A DNA stretch of 15,917 bases from NCBI GenBank assembly GCA_036563895.1, contig DATCLN010000131.1, positions 1 through 15,917 on the forward strand, written 5' to 3'. Below are positions 1-6,910 of the stretch, piece by piece. This DNA is from ZCTH02-B3 sp036563895 (GTDB lineage Bacteria; Bacillota; Bacilli; Paenibacillales; Paenibacillaceae). The first letter of the stretch is position 1. Every line of letters begins with the position of its first letter. Under the pieces are notes generated by a model. The model saw only the letters and a list, made by a program, of their open reading frames with translations, did not search any database and had not been told where the DNA came from. Made by a program: the position numbers and the translations under genes.

Positions 1-1752
1 ACGTTCCACGGCATGGTGTTCCAGGACAGCGACGTCGCCAAGTGGCTGGAGGCCGCGAGCTACAGCCTGCAATACGCGCCGAACCCGGAACTGGAGCGCC
101 TCGTTGACGAAGTGGTGGATCTTCTGGGCCGCGCCCAGCGCGAGGACGGCTATCTGAACACGTATTTCACCGTCGCGGCGCCGGATGGAAGATGGAAGGA
201 CATGTCCTTCGGCCATGAACTGTATTGTGCGGGGCATCTGATCGAAGCGGCCGTGGCCCACCACGAAGCGACCGGCAAGACGAACTTCCTGTCGATCGTG
301 CGGAAATACGCCGATTTGATCCGCCGCGAGATCGGGCCGGATCCCGGGCAAAGACGGATCTACGACGGCCATGAGGAAATCGAGCTGGCCCTGGTGAAGC
401 TCTATCAGGCCACCGGCGACGAATCGTATCTTCAGCTGGCCAAATATTTCATCGACGAACGGGGAAGGCAGCCGTGCTTTCTGTTGGATGAGCCGACCTT
501 CGGCGGCGAGGCAAAGGATCGCTGGTTCCATCTGGACTACTTCCAGGCCCACGCGCCGGTGAGGGAGCAGCGGACGGCGGAAGGCCATGCCGTCCGGGCG
601 ATGTATCTTTATTCCGCCATGGCCGACCTGGCCCGGCTGACCGGTGACGCCGGCCTGAAGGAGACGCTGCTGCGCCTGTGGGACAACGTGACCCAAAAGC
701 GCATGTACATCACCGGCGGCATCGGGTCGCAGGGGCATGGCGAGCGTTTCACCATCGACTACGATCTGCCGAACGACACGGCCTACGCGGAAACCTGCGC
801 GGCGATCGGGCTGGTGTTCTGGGCTTCCCGCATGTTCCGCCTCGATCCGGACGCCAAATATGCGGACGTCATGGAGCGGGCGCTTTACAACGGCGTCCTG
901 AGCGGGATTTCGCTGGACGGGAAAAGGTATTTTTACGTCAATCCCCTGGAAGTGCATCCGCCGACGGCGCATTTCCGGCACGACATGCAACATGTGAAAA
1001 CGGAGCGCGTGCCCTGGTTCGGCTGCGCATGCTGCCCGCCCAACATCGCCCGGCTGGTCGCTTCGCTGAACCGGTATGTCTGCACCGCGGAAAACGGGGA
1101 CGTCTTTTATCACCTGTACGCGGGAAGCAGAAGTGAATGGGATGTGAACGGCCGGACCGTGCGGCTGGCCATGAAGACAGACTATCCCTGGGATGGGCGC
1201 ATTGACGTCGCGGTGGAGTGCGGGGAACCGGTCTTCTTTCACCTGTGCTTCCGATGGCCCGGCTGGGCGGACGAGGCCGCCGTCGCCGTCAACGGCGAAC
1301 GGGTGGACGCCCGCGGCGCGCTGCATAAAGGTTACATCCGGCTCGGAAGGGAATGGCGAAACGGCGACCGGATCCGGCTCCATTTCCCGATGCGGGTCAA
1401 GCGAATGGCCGCGCATCCCCTGGTCAGGGAAAACGCGGGGAAGGTGGCCGTCCAGCGGGGGCCGGTGGTCTACTGCCTGGAGGAAGTCGACAACGGGCCC
1501 CATCTGGCGGACATCCGGCTGGCCGCCAACCCGCAATTCGAAACCGAATTCCGGCATGATCTCATGGGCGGCATCGTGGTCATCCGGGCGGACGGATACC
1601 GTTCCGATCCCGAAGAATGGGGGGATGTGCTGTACAGGGAGCTTTCCGGCCGGCTGAGGAAAATGACGATCACCTTCGTGCCCTACGCCTGCTGGGGGAA
1701 CCGAAAGAAGGGGGAAATGACGGTCTGGGTTCGGCAGCTGGAACGCGGATGA
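1..1752 (+). CDS. Glycoside hydrolase family 127 (DUF1680), beta-L-arabinofuranosidase-like, 5' end outside window
   Basis: The reading frame is open at base 1 (Thr-Phe-His-Gly before the first Met at 13), so the gene starts upstream and roughly 75 N-terminal residues are missing compared with HypBA1. The visible 583 codons hold a helical (alpha/alpha)6-type catalytic region to about base 1130 and then a beta-rich C-terminal part. The family's zinc-thiolate active site is complete: Glu at 790-792 and Cys at 796-798 in an ETC motif, and the Cys pair at 1030-1035 in the CACCPPN motif. The first Cys of that pair corresponds to the HypBA1 nucleophile Cys417. Known GH127 enzymes remove terminal beta-L-arabinofuranose, but the family also has other specificities, so the substrate is inferred. 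No signal peptide can be judged because the N terminus is missing. The next gene follows after 34 bases, which suggests an operon. Confidence 0.93.
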   Translation, partial: TFHGMVFQDSDVAKWLEAASYSLQYAPNPELERLVDEVVDLLGRAQREDGYLNTYFTVAAPDGRWKDMSFGHELYCAGHLIEAAVAHHEATGKTNFLSIVRKYADLIRREIGPDPGQRRIYDGHEEIELALVKLYQATGDESYLQLAKYFIDERGRQPCFLLDEPTFGGEAKDRWFHLDYFQAHAPVREQRTAEGHAVRAMYLYSAMADLARLTGDAGLKETLLRLWDNVTQKRMYITGGIGSQGHGERFTIDYDLPNDTAYAETCAAIGLVFWASRMFRLDPDAKYADVMERALYNGVLSGISLDGKRYFYVNPLEVHPPTAHFRHDMQHVKTERVPWFGCACCPPNIARLVASLNRYVCTAENGDVFYHLYAGSRSEWDVNGRTVRLAMKTDYPWDGRIDVAVECGEPVFFHLCFRWPGWADEAAVAVNGERVDARGALHKGYIRLGREWRNGDRIRLHFPMRVKRMAAHPLVRENAGKVAVQRGPVVYCLEEVDNGPHLADIRLAANPQFETEFRHDLMGGIVVIRADGYRSDPEEWGDVLYRELSGRLRKMTITFVPYACWGNRKKGEMTVWVRQLERG

Positions 1753-1771
1753 AATTTTGGAGAAAGCGAGC

Positions 1772-1778
1772 AGGAGGG
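1772..1778 (+). promoter_or_regulatory. Ribosome binding site fixing the GTG start at 1787
   Basis: AGGAGGG lies 8 bases before a GTG at 1787. The longer frame beginning with TTG at 1757 would place this Shine-Dalgarno site inside the coding region and put ten hydrophilic residues in front of the MKKK start of a typical signal peptide. The GTG is therefore preferred. Confidence 0.8.
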
Positions 1779-1786
1779 TGAGTACG

Positions 1787-4288
1787 GTGAAAAAGAAGCT
1801 TGCCGCGATCACGGGAGTCCTGGCGATGGCGTTCGTCCTGCCGCCTTTGCCGTCCCATGCGGCGGAAGACGTGTCCCGTTTCGAAATCGATCTTTCCCAG
1901 CCCTACCGGCCGGTCACCCGGGTCGCATCCGGCATGCTTTACGGCCTGGCGGAAGAAGGCCGGCCGGATGACCGGTGGATTGCGCCTCTCAAGCCGAAAA
2001 ATTTCACGCAGATGGCACCGGGCGGCCAGCAGTTGCCCAACGGGGAAACCGCCCCCACCGGCGATGCGCTGGTCGTGGCCCCCATTGCCGATCGGCACGG
2101 CGCCACGGTGACGATCCGGATGCCGGACATCTATCCGGATTTTCCCTACCGATGGGTGGACTGGAACGATTGGCTCGCGAAGGTCGACGCCATCGTGGGC
2201 GCCCGTCTGGCCTCGGGCGCCGACAACATTTACGCCTACGAGATCTGGAACGAACCGAACTGGACCTGGGACACCGCGAAGGCCGGACCGTTCTTCGCGG
2301 GCTGGAAGCAAACCTACGACAGAATCCGCATGCTGGACCCGGACACCCCCATCATGGGACCCAGCATCACCCACTACGATGAAAATTATTTGCGGGACTT
2401 TCTGACTTACTGCAAAGCCAACCAATGCCTGCCGGACATCATCAGCTGGCATGAATTGGGCAATCCGGAAGGAAACCACCGGGATACGCCCAACACGCCC
2501 CACATCAAAAATCATATCGCTGCCTACCGGGCGCTGGAGCAGCAGCTGGGCATCGGCCCCCTGCCGATCAGCATCAACGAATACGGCGTGCAGGTCGAAG
2601 AAGGGGTGCCGGGAGCCATGGTGCAATATTTCGCCCAGTTCGAGCGCGGCGGCGTCGATACGGCCAATGTCGCGTTCTGGTTCCGGCCGGGACGCCTCAG
2701 CAATCTCATCACGGATTCCGGGGAACCCAACGGCGGCTGGTGGCTGTTCAAATGGTACGGCGACATGTCGGGACAGATGGTGATGACGGCGCCGAATTCC
2801 ACCACCTCGACGGGCCTGGACGGCATCGCCAGCATCGATCCCAATCTGCAAACGGTACACGCCCTCTTTGGCGGCAGCAGCGGAACGGCCGACATCCTGG
2901 TGAAAGGGGTGAATGCCGCCGCGTTCCTTGGCAACAAAGTGCGGGTCACGGTGGAAGCGGCCCCCTGGTACGGCGTCGATACGCCCGTCCGCAGTCCGCT
3001 GAAGGTGATGGAAGGCGAATTTGACGTTATAAACAACGAAATTCGCATCCGGGTGAACGGCATGAAAGAGTCCTGGGGCTACCGCCTGACCATCGTGCCG
3101 GCCGCCGCCGACAAGACCCGGTACGAAGCCGAACACGCGCTCATCCACAGGGCCAATCTCTTTTCGAGTCCGCTCACGTCCAACGGCCGGTATGTGGGGC
3201 AAATCGATTTCGACGACAGTTACGTCGAATACCAGGTCACGGTCCCGGCGGCGGGCCGCTACCATCTGGACATCTGGTACGCCAACGGCATGGGGACGTC
3301 CCAGCAGCAATCCCTGTCGGTCAACGGCGGACCCGCGACCGCGGTTTCGTTTCCCGCCACCGGCGGCTGGCTTTGGGCGGCGCCGCCGGAGAAGCTTACC
3401 GTTTCGGTCATGCTGAACGGCGGCGCGAACACCATCCGGTTTACGAAAATCGGTTTTGTCGAACACGATTGCATCCAATTGTCTCCGGCTTTTTACCTGC
3501 AAAAGTGGGAGGCCGAAGACGCCGTCGTCCATCGTGCCAGCGTGTTTCATTCCCATCTGGCTTCGGACAGCAGGTATGTCGGACAGATCGACGAACCGGA
3601 CAGCTACGTGGAATACGAAGTGAACGTGCCCGCATCCGGACTTTATACCATGGTCATCCGGTACGCCAACGGCACGGCTTCGAATCAGGCCCAGCAGCTG
3701 GCGGTCAACGGAAACGCCATGGGACCGGTCGTATTCCCGCCGACGAACGGCTGGCTGTGGGCGGTCCCGCCGGGCAGCGTGACCATGACCGTCCAGCTGA
3801 ATGCCGGCAACAACAAGATCCGGTTCACCAAAGACGGTTTCGTCGAACATGATTGCCTTTATCTGATCCGCACGTCCCTCTTCGAGGGAAGATGGGAAGC
3901 GGAACAGGCTTCCATTCACCGCGCCATCGTGTTCAAATCCGGCTATGCTTCGGATGCCCGATTTGTCGGCATGATCGATTACGCGGACAGTTACGTGGAG
4001 TTCAGCGTCCATGTTCCGTCGGCAGGCACGTATTCGATGGAAATCGGGTACGGCAACGGCACCGGCAATAGCTCGACCCATCAGCTCCACGTCAACGGCG
4101 CATTTGCGGGGACCGTGACGTATCCGCCCACGGGCGGCTGGATTTCGGCCGTGCCGAATTTCGGGACGAGGAAAACGGTCGGCCTCAGCATCCAGCTGAA
4201 CGCCGGGACCAATACCATCCGGTTCACCAAGGGGACGGGATATGCGGAACTGGATTATATCCGTTTGACGTCGCCCAACGCGTTTTGA
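1787..4288 (+). CDS. Secreted clan GH-A-like glycoside hydrolase (GH39-like) with three tandem CBM35-like modules
   Basis: The 833-residue product starts with a signal peptide: MKKK, a hydrophobic stretch, and a likely cleavage near SHA-AED at about residue 25. Residues 30 to about 340 look like a clan GH-A (beta/alpha)8 retaining glycosidase. WNEPN gives a candidate acid/base Glu156, and INEYG gives a candidate nucleophile Glu265; their spacing of 109 residues is normal for the clan. Residues about 340-443 look like a beta-sandwich accessory domain. Three repeats of about 128 residues follow, starting near 445, 573 and 702. Each opens with an EAE motif, carries YANG or YGNG, and ends with an NxIRFTK block, as expected of CBM35/CBM6 modules that bind sugars with calcium. 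GH39 is my nearest family guess and is weakly supported. Linkage to GH127 suggests an arabinose-containing or other plant-derived substrate. The final target is unknown. Confidence 0.85.
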   Translation: MKKKLAAITGVLAMAFVLPPLPSHAAEDVSRFEIDLSQPYRPVTRVASGMLYGLAEEGRPDDRWIAPLKPKNFTQMAPGGQQLPNGETAPTGDALVVAPIADRHGATVTIRMPDIYPDFPYRWVDWNDWLAKVDAIVGARLASGADNIYAYEIWNEPNWTWDTAKAGPFFAGWKQTYDRIRMLDPDTPIMGPSITHYDENYLRDFLTYCKANQCLPDIISWHELGNPEGNHRDTPNTPHIKNHIAAYRALEQQLGIGPLPISINEYGVQVEEGVPGAMVQYFAQFERGGVDTANVAFWFRPGRLSNLITDSGEPNGGWWLFKWYGDMSGQMVMTAPNSTTSTGLDGIASIDPNLQTVHALFGGSSGTADILVKGVNAAAFLGNKVRVTVEAAPWYGVDTPVRSPLKVMEGEFDVINNEIRIRVNGMKESWGYRLTIVPAAADKTRYEAEHALIHRANLFSSPLTSNGRYVGQIDFDDSYVEYQVTVPAAGRYHLDIWYANGMGTSQQQSLSVNGGPATAVSFPATGGWLWAAPPEKLTVSVMLNGGANTIRFTKIGFVEHDCIQLSPAFYLQKWEAEDAVVHRASVFHSHLASDSRYVGQIDEPDSYVEYEVNVPASGLYTMVIRYANGTASNQAQQLAVNGNAMGPVVFPPTNGWLWAVPPGSVTMTVQLNAGNNKIRFTKDGFVEHDCLYLIRTSLFEGRWEAEQASIHRAIVFKSGYASDARFVGMIDYADSYVEFSVHVPSAGTYSMEIGYGNGTGNSSTHQLHVNGAFAGTVTYPPTGGWISAVPNFGTRKTVGLSIQLNAGTNTIRFTKGTGYAELDYIRLTSPNAF
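3119..4285 (+). repeat. Three in-frame CBM35-like module repeats within the glycosidase gene
   Basis: Coding repeats start near 3119, 3503 and 3890, each about 385 bases. Modules 1 and 2 are the closest pair: both contain RYVGQID, DSYVEY, GWLWA and FVEHDC at matching places. Module 3 is more diverged, with RFVGMID, YGNG and a C-terminal AELDYIRL. The pattern points to an early duplication followed by a more recent copy giving modules 1 and 2. Confidence 0.85.
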
Positions 4289-4301
4289 TCCGGTCGGTAT
4301 G

Positions 4302-4352
4302 AAAAAAAACGGGCCGACTTCGCACCGGAAGCGTCCGGATACGGGTCGGCCC
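4302..4352 (-). terminator. Rho-independent terminator of corA, possibly bidirectional
   Basis: The arms GGGCCGAC (4311-4318) and GTCGGCCC (4345-4352) form a perfect 8-bp stem, with an inner CCGGA/TCCGG stem (4325-4329 with 4334-4338). Read on the minus strand, the stem is followed by eight U (the A run at 4302-4309), 13 bases past the corA stop codon. On the plus strand it lies 22 bases past the glycosidase stop, but only a short T run follows (4357-4360), so termination there would be weaker. Confidence 0.85.
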
Positions 4353-4364
4353 GGCATTTTGGCG

Positions 4365-5300
4365 TCAAAGCCATTTTTTCTTCCGGAACAAAAGGAACAT
4401 GCCGCCGCCCAGCAGCGCCATAAAGGTGAGCAGCACCACGGAGCCGTACGGGCTGTCCATGCCGGGGATGTATTCGAAGTTCATCCCGTAGATGCCGGTG
4501 ATGAAGGTGAGCGGCATGAAGATGGCTGCGATCACCGTGAAAATGCGCATCGTTTCGTTGGCTTTATTGTCCACGCTGGACTGGTAGGCTTCGCGCAGGT
4601 TGCCGATGAGATCGCGGAACGTTTCGAACGTTTCCGAGATCTTCACCATGTTTTCGTAGATGTCGCCGAAGTATTGCTGCAGCTCGTCGTCGATCAGCGC
4701 CAGGTTCCGCTTGTGCAGCATGTTGATGACGTCGCGCTGCGGTCCAAGCGCCTTTTTCAGCCACAGGATTTCCCGGCGCAGCCGGATGATTTCGTTCAGG
4801 TGGGACTTCTGGATGTTCATCAGGATTTCTTCTTCCAGGTTCTCGATGTGGTCTTCCACCCGGTCCGCCACCGAGAAATAATTGTCGACCACCCGGTCGA
4901 CGAGATGGTACAGGAAGCGGTCGGGGGAGTCGACCTCCTCTTCGAGGAGGATCGGCTTGACCGTGCGCAATTCGTTGATCTTCTGGCCCGTCACGGTGAT
5001 GATGTAGTGCCGGCCCAGGAAAATGTTGAGCGCCCGCAGGAAAATTTCCCTGTCGTCGTAACGGATGCTGTTGAACACGAGGAAATAATGGTCGTCATAA
5101 ATTTCCAGTTTCGGCCGCTGCTCTTCCTCCGAAAGACAGTCTTCCACCGCCAAGTCGTGCAGCCCGAACTTCGGCTGCAGGACGGACAGGTCTTCCAGAT
5201 CCGCGTCGATCCAGTAAAAACCCTCGGCAGGAGGCACGAGCGCTTCATCGATGTTGTCCAGCAACGTAAAAACGCCGCGGTTGACGCGTCTGATTTTCAT
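4365..5300 (-). CDS. corA: CorA-family magnesium/divalent cation transporter
   Basis: The 311-residue product has the usual CorA length and plan: a soluble acidic N-terminal funnel domain (about 1-245) with a long coiled helix rich in Glu and Arg, then two membrane helices. The first runs from about 252 to 271 and ends in the signature YGMN motif (Gly272-Met273-Asn274), which forms the selectivity filter. The second (about 287-306) ends in a basic KKKWL tail. CorA proteins work as homopentameric Mg2+ (also Co2+ or Ni2+) channels in the cytoplasmic membrane. The ATG at 5298-5300 is preceded by AAGGAG at a 9-base spacing, and no start codon lies further upstream in frame. The gene is convergent with the glycosidase operon and divergent from metA. 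Its leader is about 210 bases long if the promoter at 5520-5549 is correct. Confidence 0.96.
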   Translation of the reverse strand: MKIRRVNRGVFTLLDNIDEALVPPAEGFYWIDADLEDLSVLQPKFGLHDLAVEDCLSEEEQRPKLEIYDDHYFLVFNSIRYDDREIFLRALNIFLGRHYIITVTGQKINELRTVKPILLEEEVDSPDRFLYHLVDRVVDNYFSVADRVEDHIENLEEEILMNIQKSHLNEIIRLRREILWLKKALGPQRDVINMLHKRNLALIDDELQQYFGDIYENMVKISETFETFRDLIGNLREAYQSSVDNKANETMRIFTVIAAIFMPLTFITGIYGMNFEYIPGMDSPYGSVVLLTFMALLGGGMFLLFRKKKWL

Positions 5301-5469
5301 CCATGGTCGCTCCTTCGCATGCCGGATTCGCAGTACATGCGGGAACCGGTCCGCGGGAGGCCGCTTGCCTGAGAAGCCGGCGCGGGGCCCTCATCCGCGG
5401 ACGCGGCGTCCGCCGGTAGAAATGGACCGTCCGTAGTCGTGCCTCGGGTTCGGGCGAATCTCCGCTCAT
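5245..5469 (-). CDS. Possible leader ORF upstream of and overlapping corA (74 codons)
   Basis: On the minus strand an ATG at 5467-5469 is preceded by a near-ideal AAGGAGG (5477-5483) with a 7-base spacer, a stronger ribosome site than that of corA itself. The frame runs 74 codons, passes over the corA ribosome site and start, and stops 56 bases inside corA in another frame. The product would be Arg- and Pro-rich with no recognisable domain and no signal peptide or membrane segment. It resembles a translated leader controlling corA more than a normal protein gene. It could also be a chance frame in G+C-rich DNA with a fortuitous ribosome site. Confidence 0.35.
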   Translation of the reverse strand: MSGDSPEPEARLRTVHFYRRTPRPRMRAPRRLLRQAASRGPVPACTANPACEGATMDENQTRQPRRFYVAGQHR

Positions 5470-5476
5470 GCCGGCT

Positions 5477-5483
5477 CCTCCTT
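5477..5483 (-). promoter_or_regulatory. Strong Shine-Dalgarno site in the corA leader
   Basis: The minus strand reads AAGGAGG, 7 bases before the ATG at 5469. It sits about 30 bases downstream of the predicted start of the corA transcript and about 170 bases before the corA ATG, so it cannot serve corA directly. Confidence 0.5.
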
Positions 5484-5497
5484 TCCAGACCATGGTT

Positions 5498-5527
5498 TTG
5501 GCTTGCCCAATTCGTGTTAAGTATAAT
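5498..5527 (+). promoter_or_regulatory. Predicted plus-strand promoter sharing its -10 region with the corA promoter
   Basis: A consensus TATAAT at 5522-5527 follows TTGGCT (5498-5503) with an 18-base spacer. It points toward metA and would give a longer transcript through the SAM riboswitch. The -35 box matches only four of six bases, so the call rests mainly on the perfect -10. Confidence 0.35.
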
Positions 5528-5549
5528 CCTCCCCCGCGCGGCGGTTCAA
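5520..5549 (-). promoter_or_regulatory. Predicted sigma-A promoter for corA
   Basis: On the minus strand, TTGAAC (5549-5544) and TATACT (5525-5520) are separated by 18 bases. Four of six -35 bases and five of six -10 bases match consensus. Transcription would start near 5513. The -10 box overlaps a TATAAT on the plus strand. Confidence 0.5.
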
Positions 5550-5645
5550 GACATTTTTTCAAGGATTGACACGGGTTTTGCGTTTGCCGCGTTTTTTGCC
5601 GAAATCGAAATACGGGATGTCCGAAAAAATGCCCGCGCAAAACGC

Positions 5646-5674
5646 TTGACGGGGAGAAGGTTTTCGGTTACATT
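5646..5674 (+). promoter_or_regulatory. Predicted sigma-A promoter for the metA-metI riboswitch transcript
   Basis: TTGACG (5646-5651), a 17-base spacer and TACATT (5669-5674) give a near-consensus promoter. Transcription would start about 30 bases before the SAM riboswitch aptamer, the usual arrangement for S-box genes. Confidence 0.6.
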
Positions 5675-5714
5675 TGATTGTAAATTGCAACGACAACCGA
5701 ATAGAAGGCAGCCA

Positions 5715-5886
5715 TCTTATCAAGAGCAGGCGGAGGGACTAGCCCAATGAAGCCCGGCAACCGGCGCATCGGCCATGCGATGCGCACGGTGCTAATTCTT
5801 GCGGAAACGGTAGCCGTTTTCGGGAGATGAGAGAGGCGCTCCGAGATGACGATCGACGGCCCTTTCTCACCGGGTCGTCTTTTTTT
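5715..5886 (+). promoter_or_regulatory. SAM-I (S-box) riboswitch with transcription terminator
   Basis: The aptamer (5715-5832) contains the conserved S-box blocks: TTATCAAGAG at 5717-5726, GAGGGACTAGCCCAATGAAG at 5733-5752, CCGGCAACC at 5754-5762 and GGTGCTAATTC at 5788-5798. A P4-type hairpin AAACGG/CCGTTT lies at 5805-5819. P1 closes by pairing CTTATC (5716-5721) with GATGAG (5826-5831). The expression platform has a terminator stem at 5855-5862/5872-5879. The competing antiterminator pairs GATGAGAGAG (5826-5835) with CTTTCTCACC (5862-5871), using the 3' strand of P1. SAM binding stabilises P1, frees the terminator and turns metA-metI off. This is the classical OFF switch of Firmicutes methionine genes. 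Confidence 0.96.
5855..5886 (+). terminator. Riboswitch-controlled intrinsic terminator
   Basis: GACGGCCC (5855-5862) pairs with GGGTCGTC (5872-5879), including one G-U pair, around a 9-base loop. Seven T residues (5880-5886) follow directly. The loop and arm overlap the antiterminator sequence, so its formation depends on the SAM aptamer. Confidence 0.9.
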
Positions 5887-5959
5887 GCCTCCGAGACGTT
5901 CCCCCCGGCGGCGGACGGCGCCGCGGACGCAAACCTGTTTCACGGGGAGGGAAACCGAC

Positions 5960-6910
5960 ATGCCCATCAAGATTCCGGACAAACTGCCGGCCAGGGAGAT
6001 TCTGGAGCGGGAGAACATCTTCGTGATGGACGAAACGGTCGCCTACCACCAGGATATTCGGCCGCTTCGCATCGCGATCTTGAATCTCATGCCAACCAAG
6101 GAGACCACGGAAACCCAGCTCCTCCGGCTGATCGGCAACACGCCGCTTCAGGTGGAGGCGGTGCTGCTCCATCCCAAGTCGCACGTGTCGAAAAACACGC
6201 CCGCCGAACACCTGGCGACTTTCTATAAAACGTTCGACGACATTTCGGACGAACGGTTCGACGGCATGATCATCACCGGCGCGCCGGTGGAGCATCTGCC
6301 GTTCGAGGAAGTGGACTACTGGCGCGAGCTGCAGGACATCATGGACTGGACGACGGTGAACGTGACGTCCACGTTCCACATCTGCTGGGGCGCGCAGGCC
6401 GGTTTGTACCACCATTACGGCATTCCGAAGTATCCGCTCGGCAAGAAGCTGTTCGGCGTGTTCCCGCACCGGGTGACCAAGCCGAACACGAAGCTGCTGC
6501 GCGGATTCGACGAGGTGTTCTGGGTCCCGCAGTCGCGGTACACGGAAGTGCGCCGGGAAGACATCGAGAAACGGCCGGAGCTGGAAATCCTGTCCGAATC
6601 CGACGAGGCCGGCGTGTACATCGTGGCCTCGAAGGACGGCAAGCAGATTTTCGTGACCGGCCATTCCGAATACGACCCGCATACGCTCAAATGGGAATAT
6701 GAACGCGACAAGGCCAAGGGTCTGCGGATCGATCTGCCGAAGAACTACTTCCCCGACGACGATCCGACCAAGACGCCGGTATCCACCTGGCGGGCGCACG
6801 CCAATCTGCTGTTTTCCAACTGGCTCAATTATTATGTGTACCAGGAAACGCCCTATATCCTGGGCAAAGCCTTCAAGCCGGTCAAACAGGGGGGGCAGGC
6901 GCAGGCATGA
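5960..6910 (+). CDS. metA: Homoserine O-acetyltransferase
   Basis: The enzyme acylates homoserine as the first committed step of methionine synthesis in the cytoplasm. The 316-residue product has the family's normal length. It shows the nucleophile Cys142 (HICWGAQAG), the pair His235 and Glu237 (GHSEYDP) and the MPTKETTETQ block near 44-53. Residue 111, in GAPVE, is Glu. Family studies link Glu at this place to acetyl-CoA and Gly to succinyl-CoA, so acetyl transfer is predicted. The ATG at 5960 follows GGGGAGGG with about 9 bases spacing. A longer in-frame start at 5846 lies inside the riboswitch terminator and is rejected. The gene is under the SAM riboswitch and overlaps metI by 4 bases, so the two are probably translationally coupled. 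Confidence 0.96.
   Translation: MPIKIPDKLPAREILERENIFVMDETVAYHQDIRPLRIAILNLMPTKETTETQLLRLIGNTPLQVEAVLLHPKSHVSKNTPAEHLATFYKTFDDISDERFDGMIITGAPVEHLPFEEVDYWRELQDIMDWTTVNVTSTFHICWGAQAGLYHHYGIPKYPLGKKLFGVFPHRVTKPNTKLLRGFDEVFWVPQSRYTEVRREDIEKRPELEILSESDEAGVYIVASKDGKQIFVTGHSEYDPHTLKWEYERDKAKGLRIDLPKNYFPDDDPTKTPVSTWRAHANLLFSNWLNYYVYQETPYILGKAFKPVKQGGQAQA

Noticed and set aside
1757..1786. TTG start giving a ten-residue longer glycosidase
   Set aside because: The AGGAGGG site and the signal peptide both point to GTG at 1787.
1670..4357. 895-codon open frame on the minus strand opposite the glycosidase
   Set aside because: It lies antisense to a gene with a clear signal peptide, catalytic motifs and CBM repeats. 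Its translation is rich in Arg, His, Asp and Gly with no domain, as expected of a shadow frame in G+C-rich DNA.
4299..5372. 357-codon plus-strand open frame opposite corA
   Set aside because: CorA is unmistakable on the other strand (YGMN motif, two membrane helices). The plus frame begins inside the terminator and is His/Asp/Val-rich shadow sequence.
5301..5512. Magnesium (M-box/ykoK) riboswitch in the corA leader
   Set aside because: The long leader and the gene made this worth testing, but I could not find the conserved M-box blocks on the minus strand.
5566..5594. TTGACA on the plus strand as another metA promoter
   Set aside because: The -35 box is perfect, but no acceptable -10 lies 16-19 bases downstream.
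5846..5959. Upstream in-frame start for metA
   Set aside because: This stretch is the riboswitch expression platform and terminator. The family N terminus (MPIKIPDKLPA) begins at 5960.
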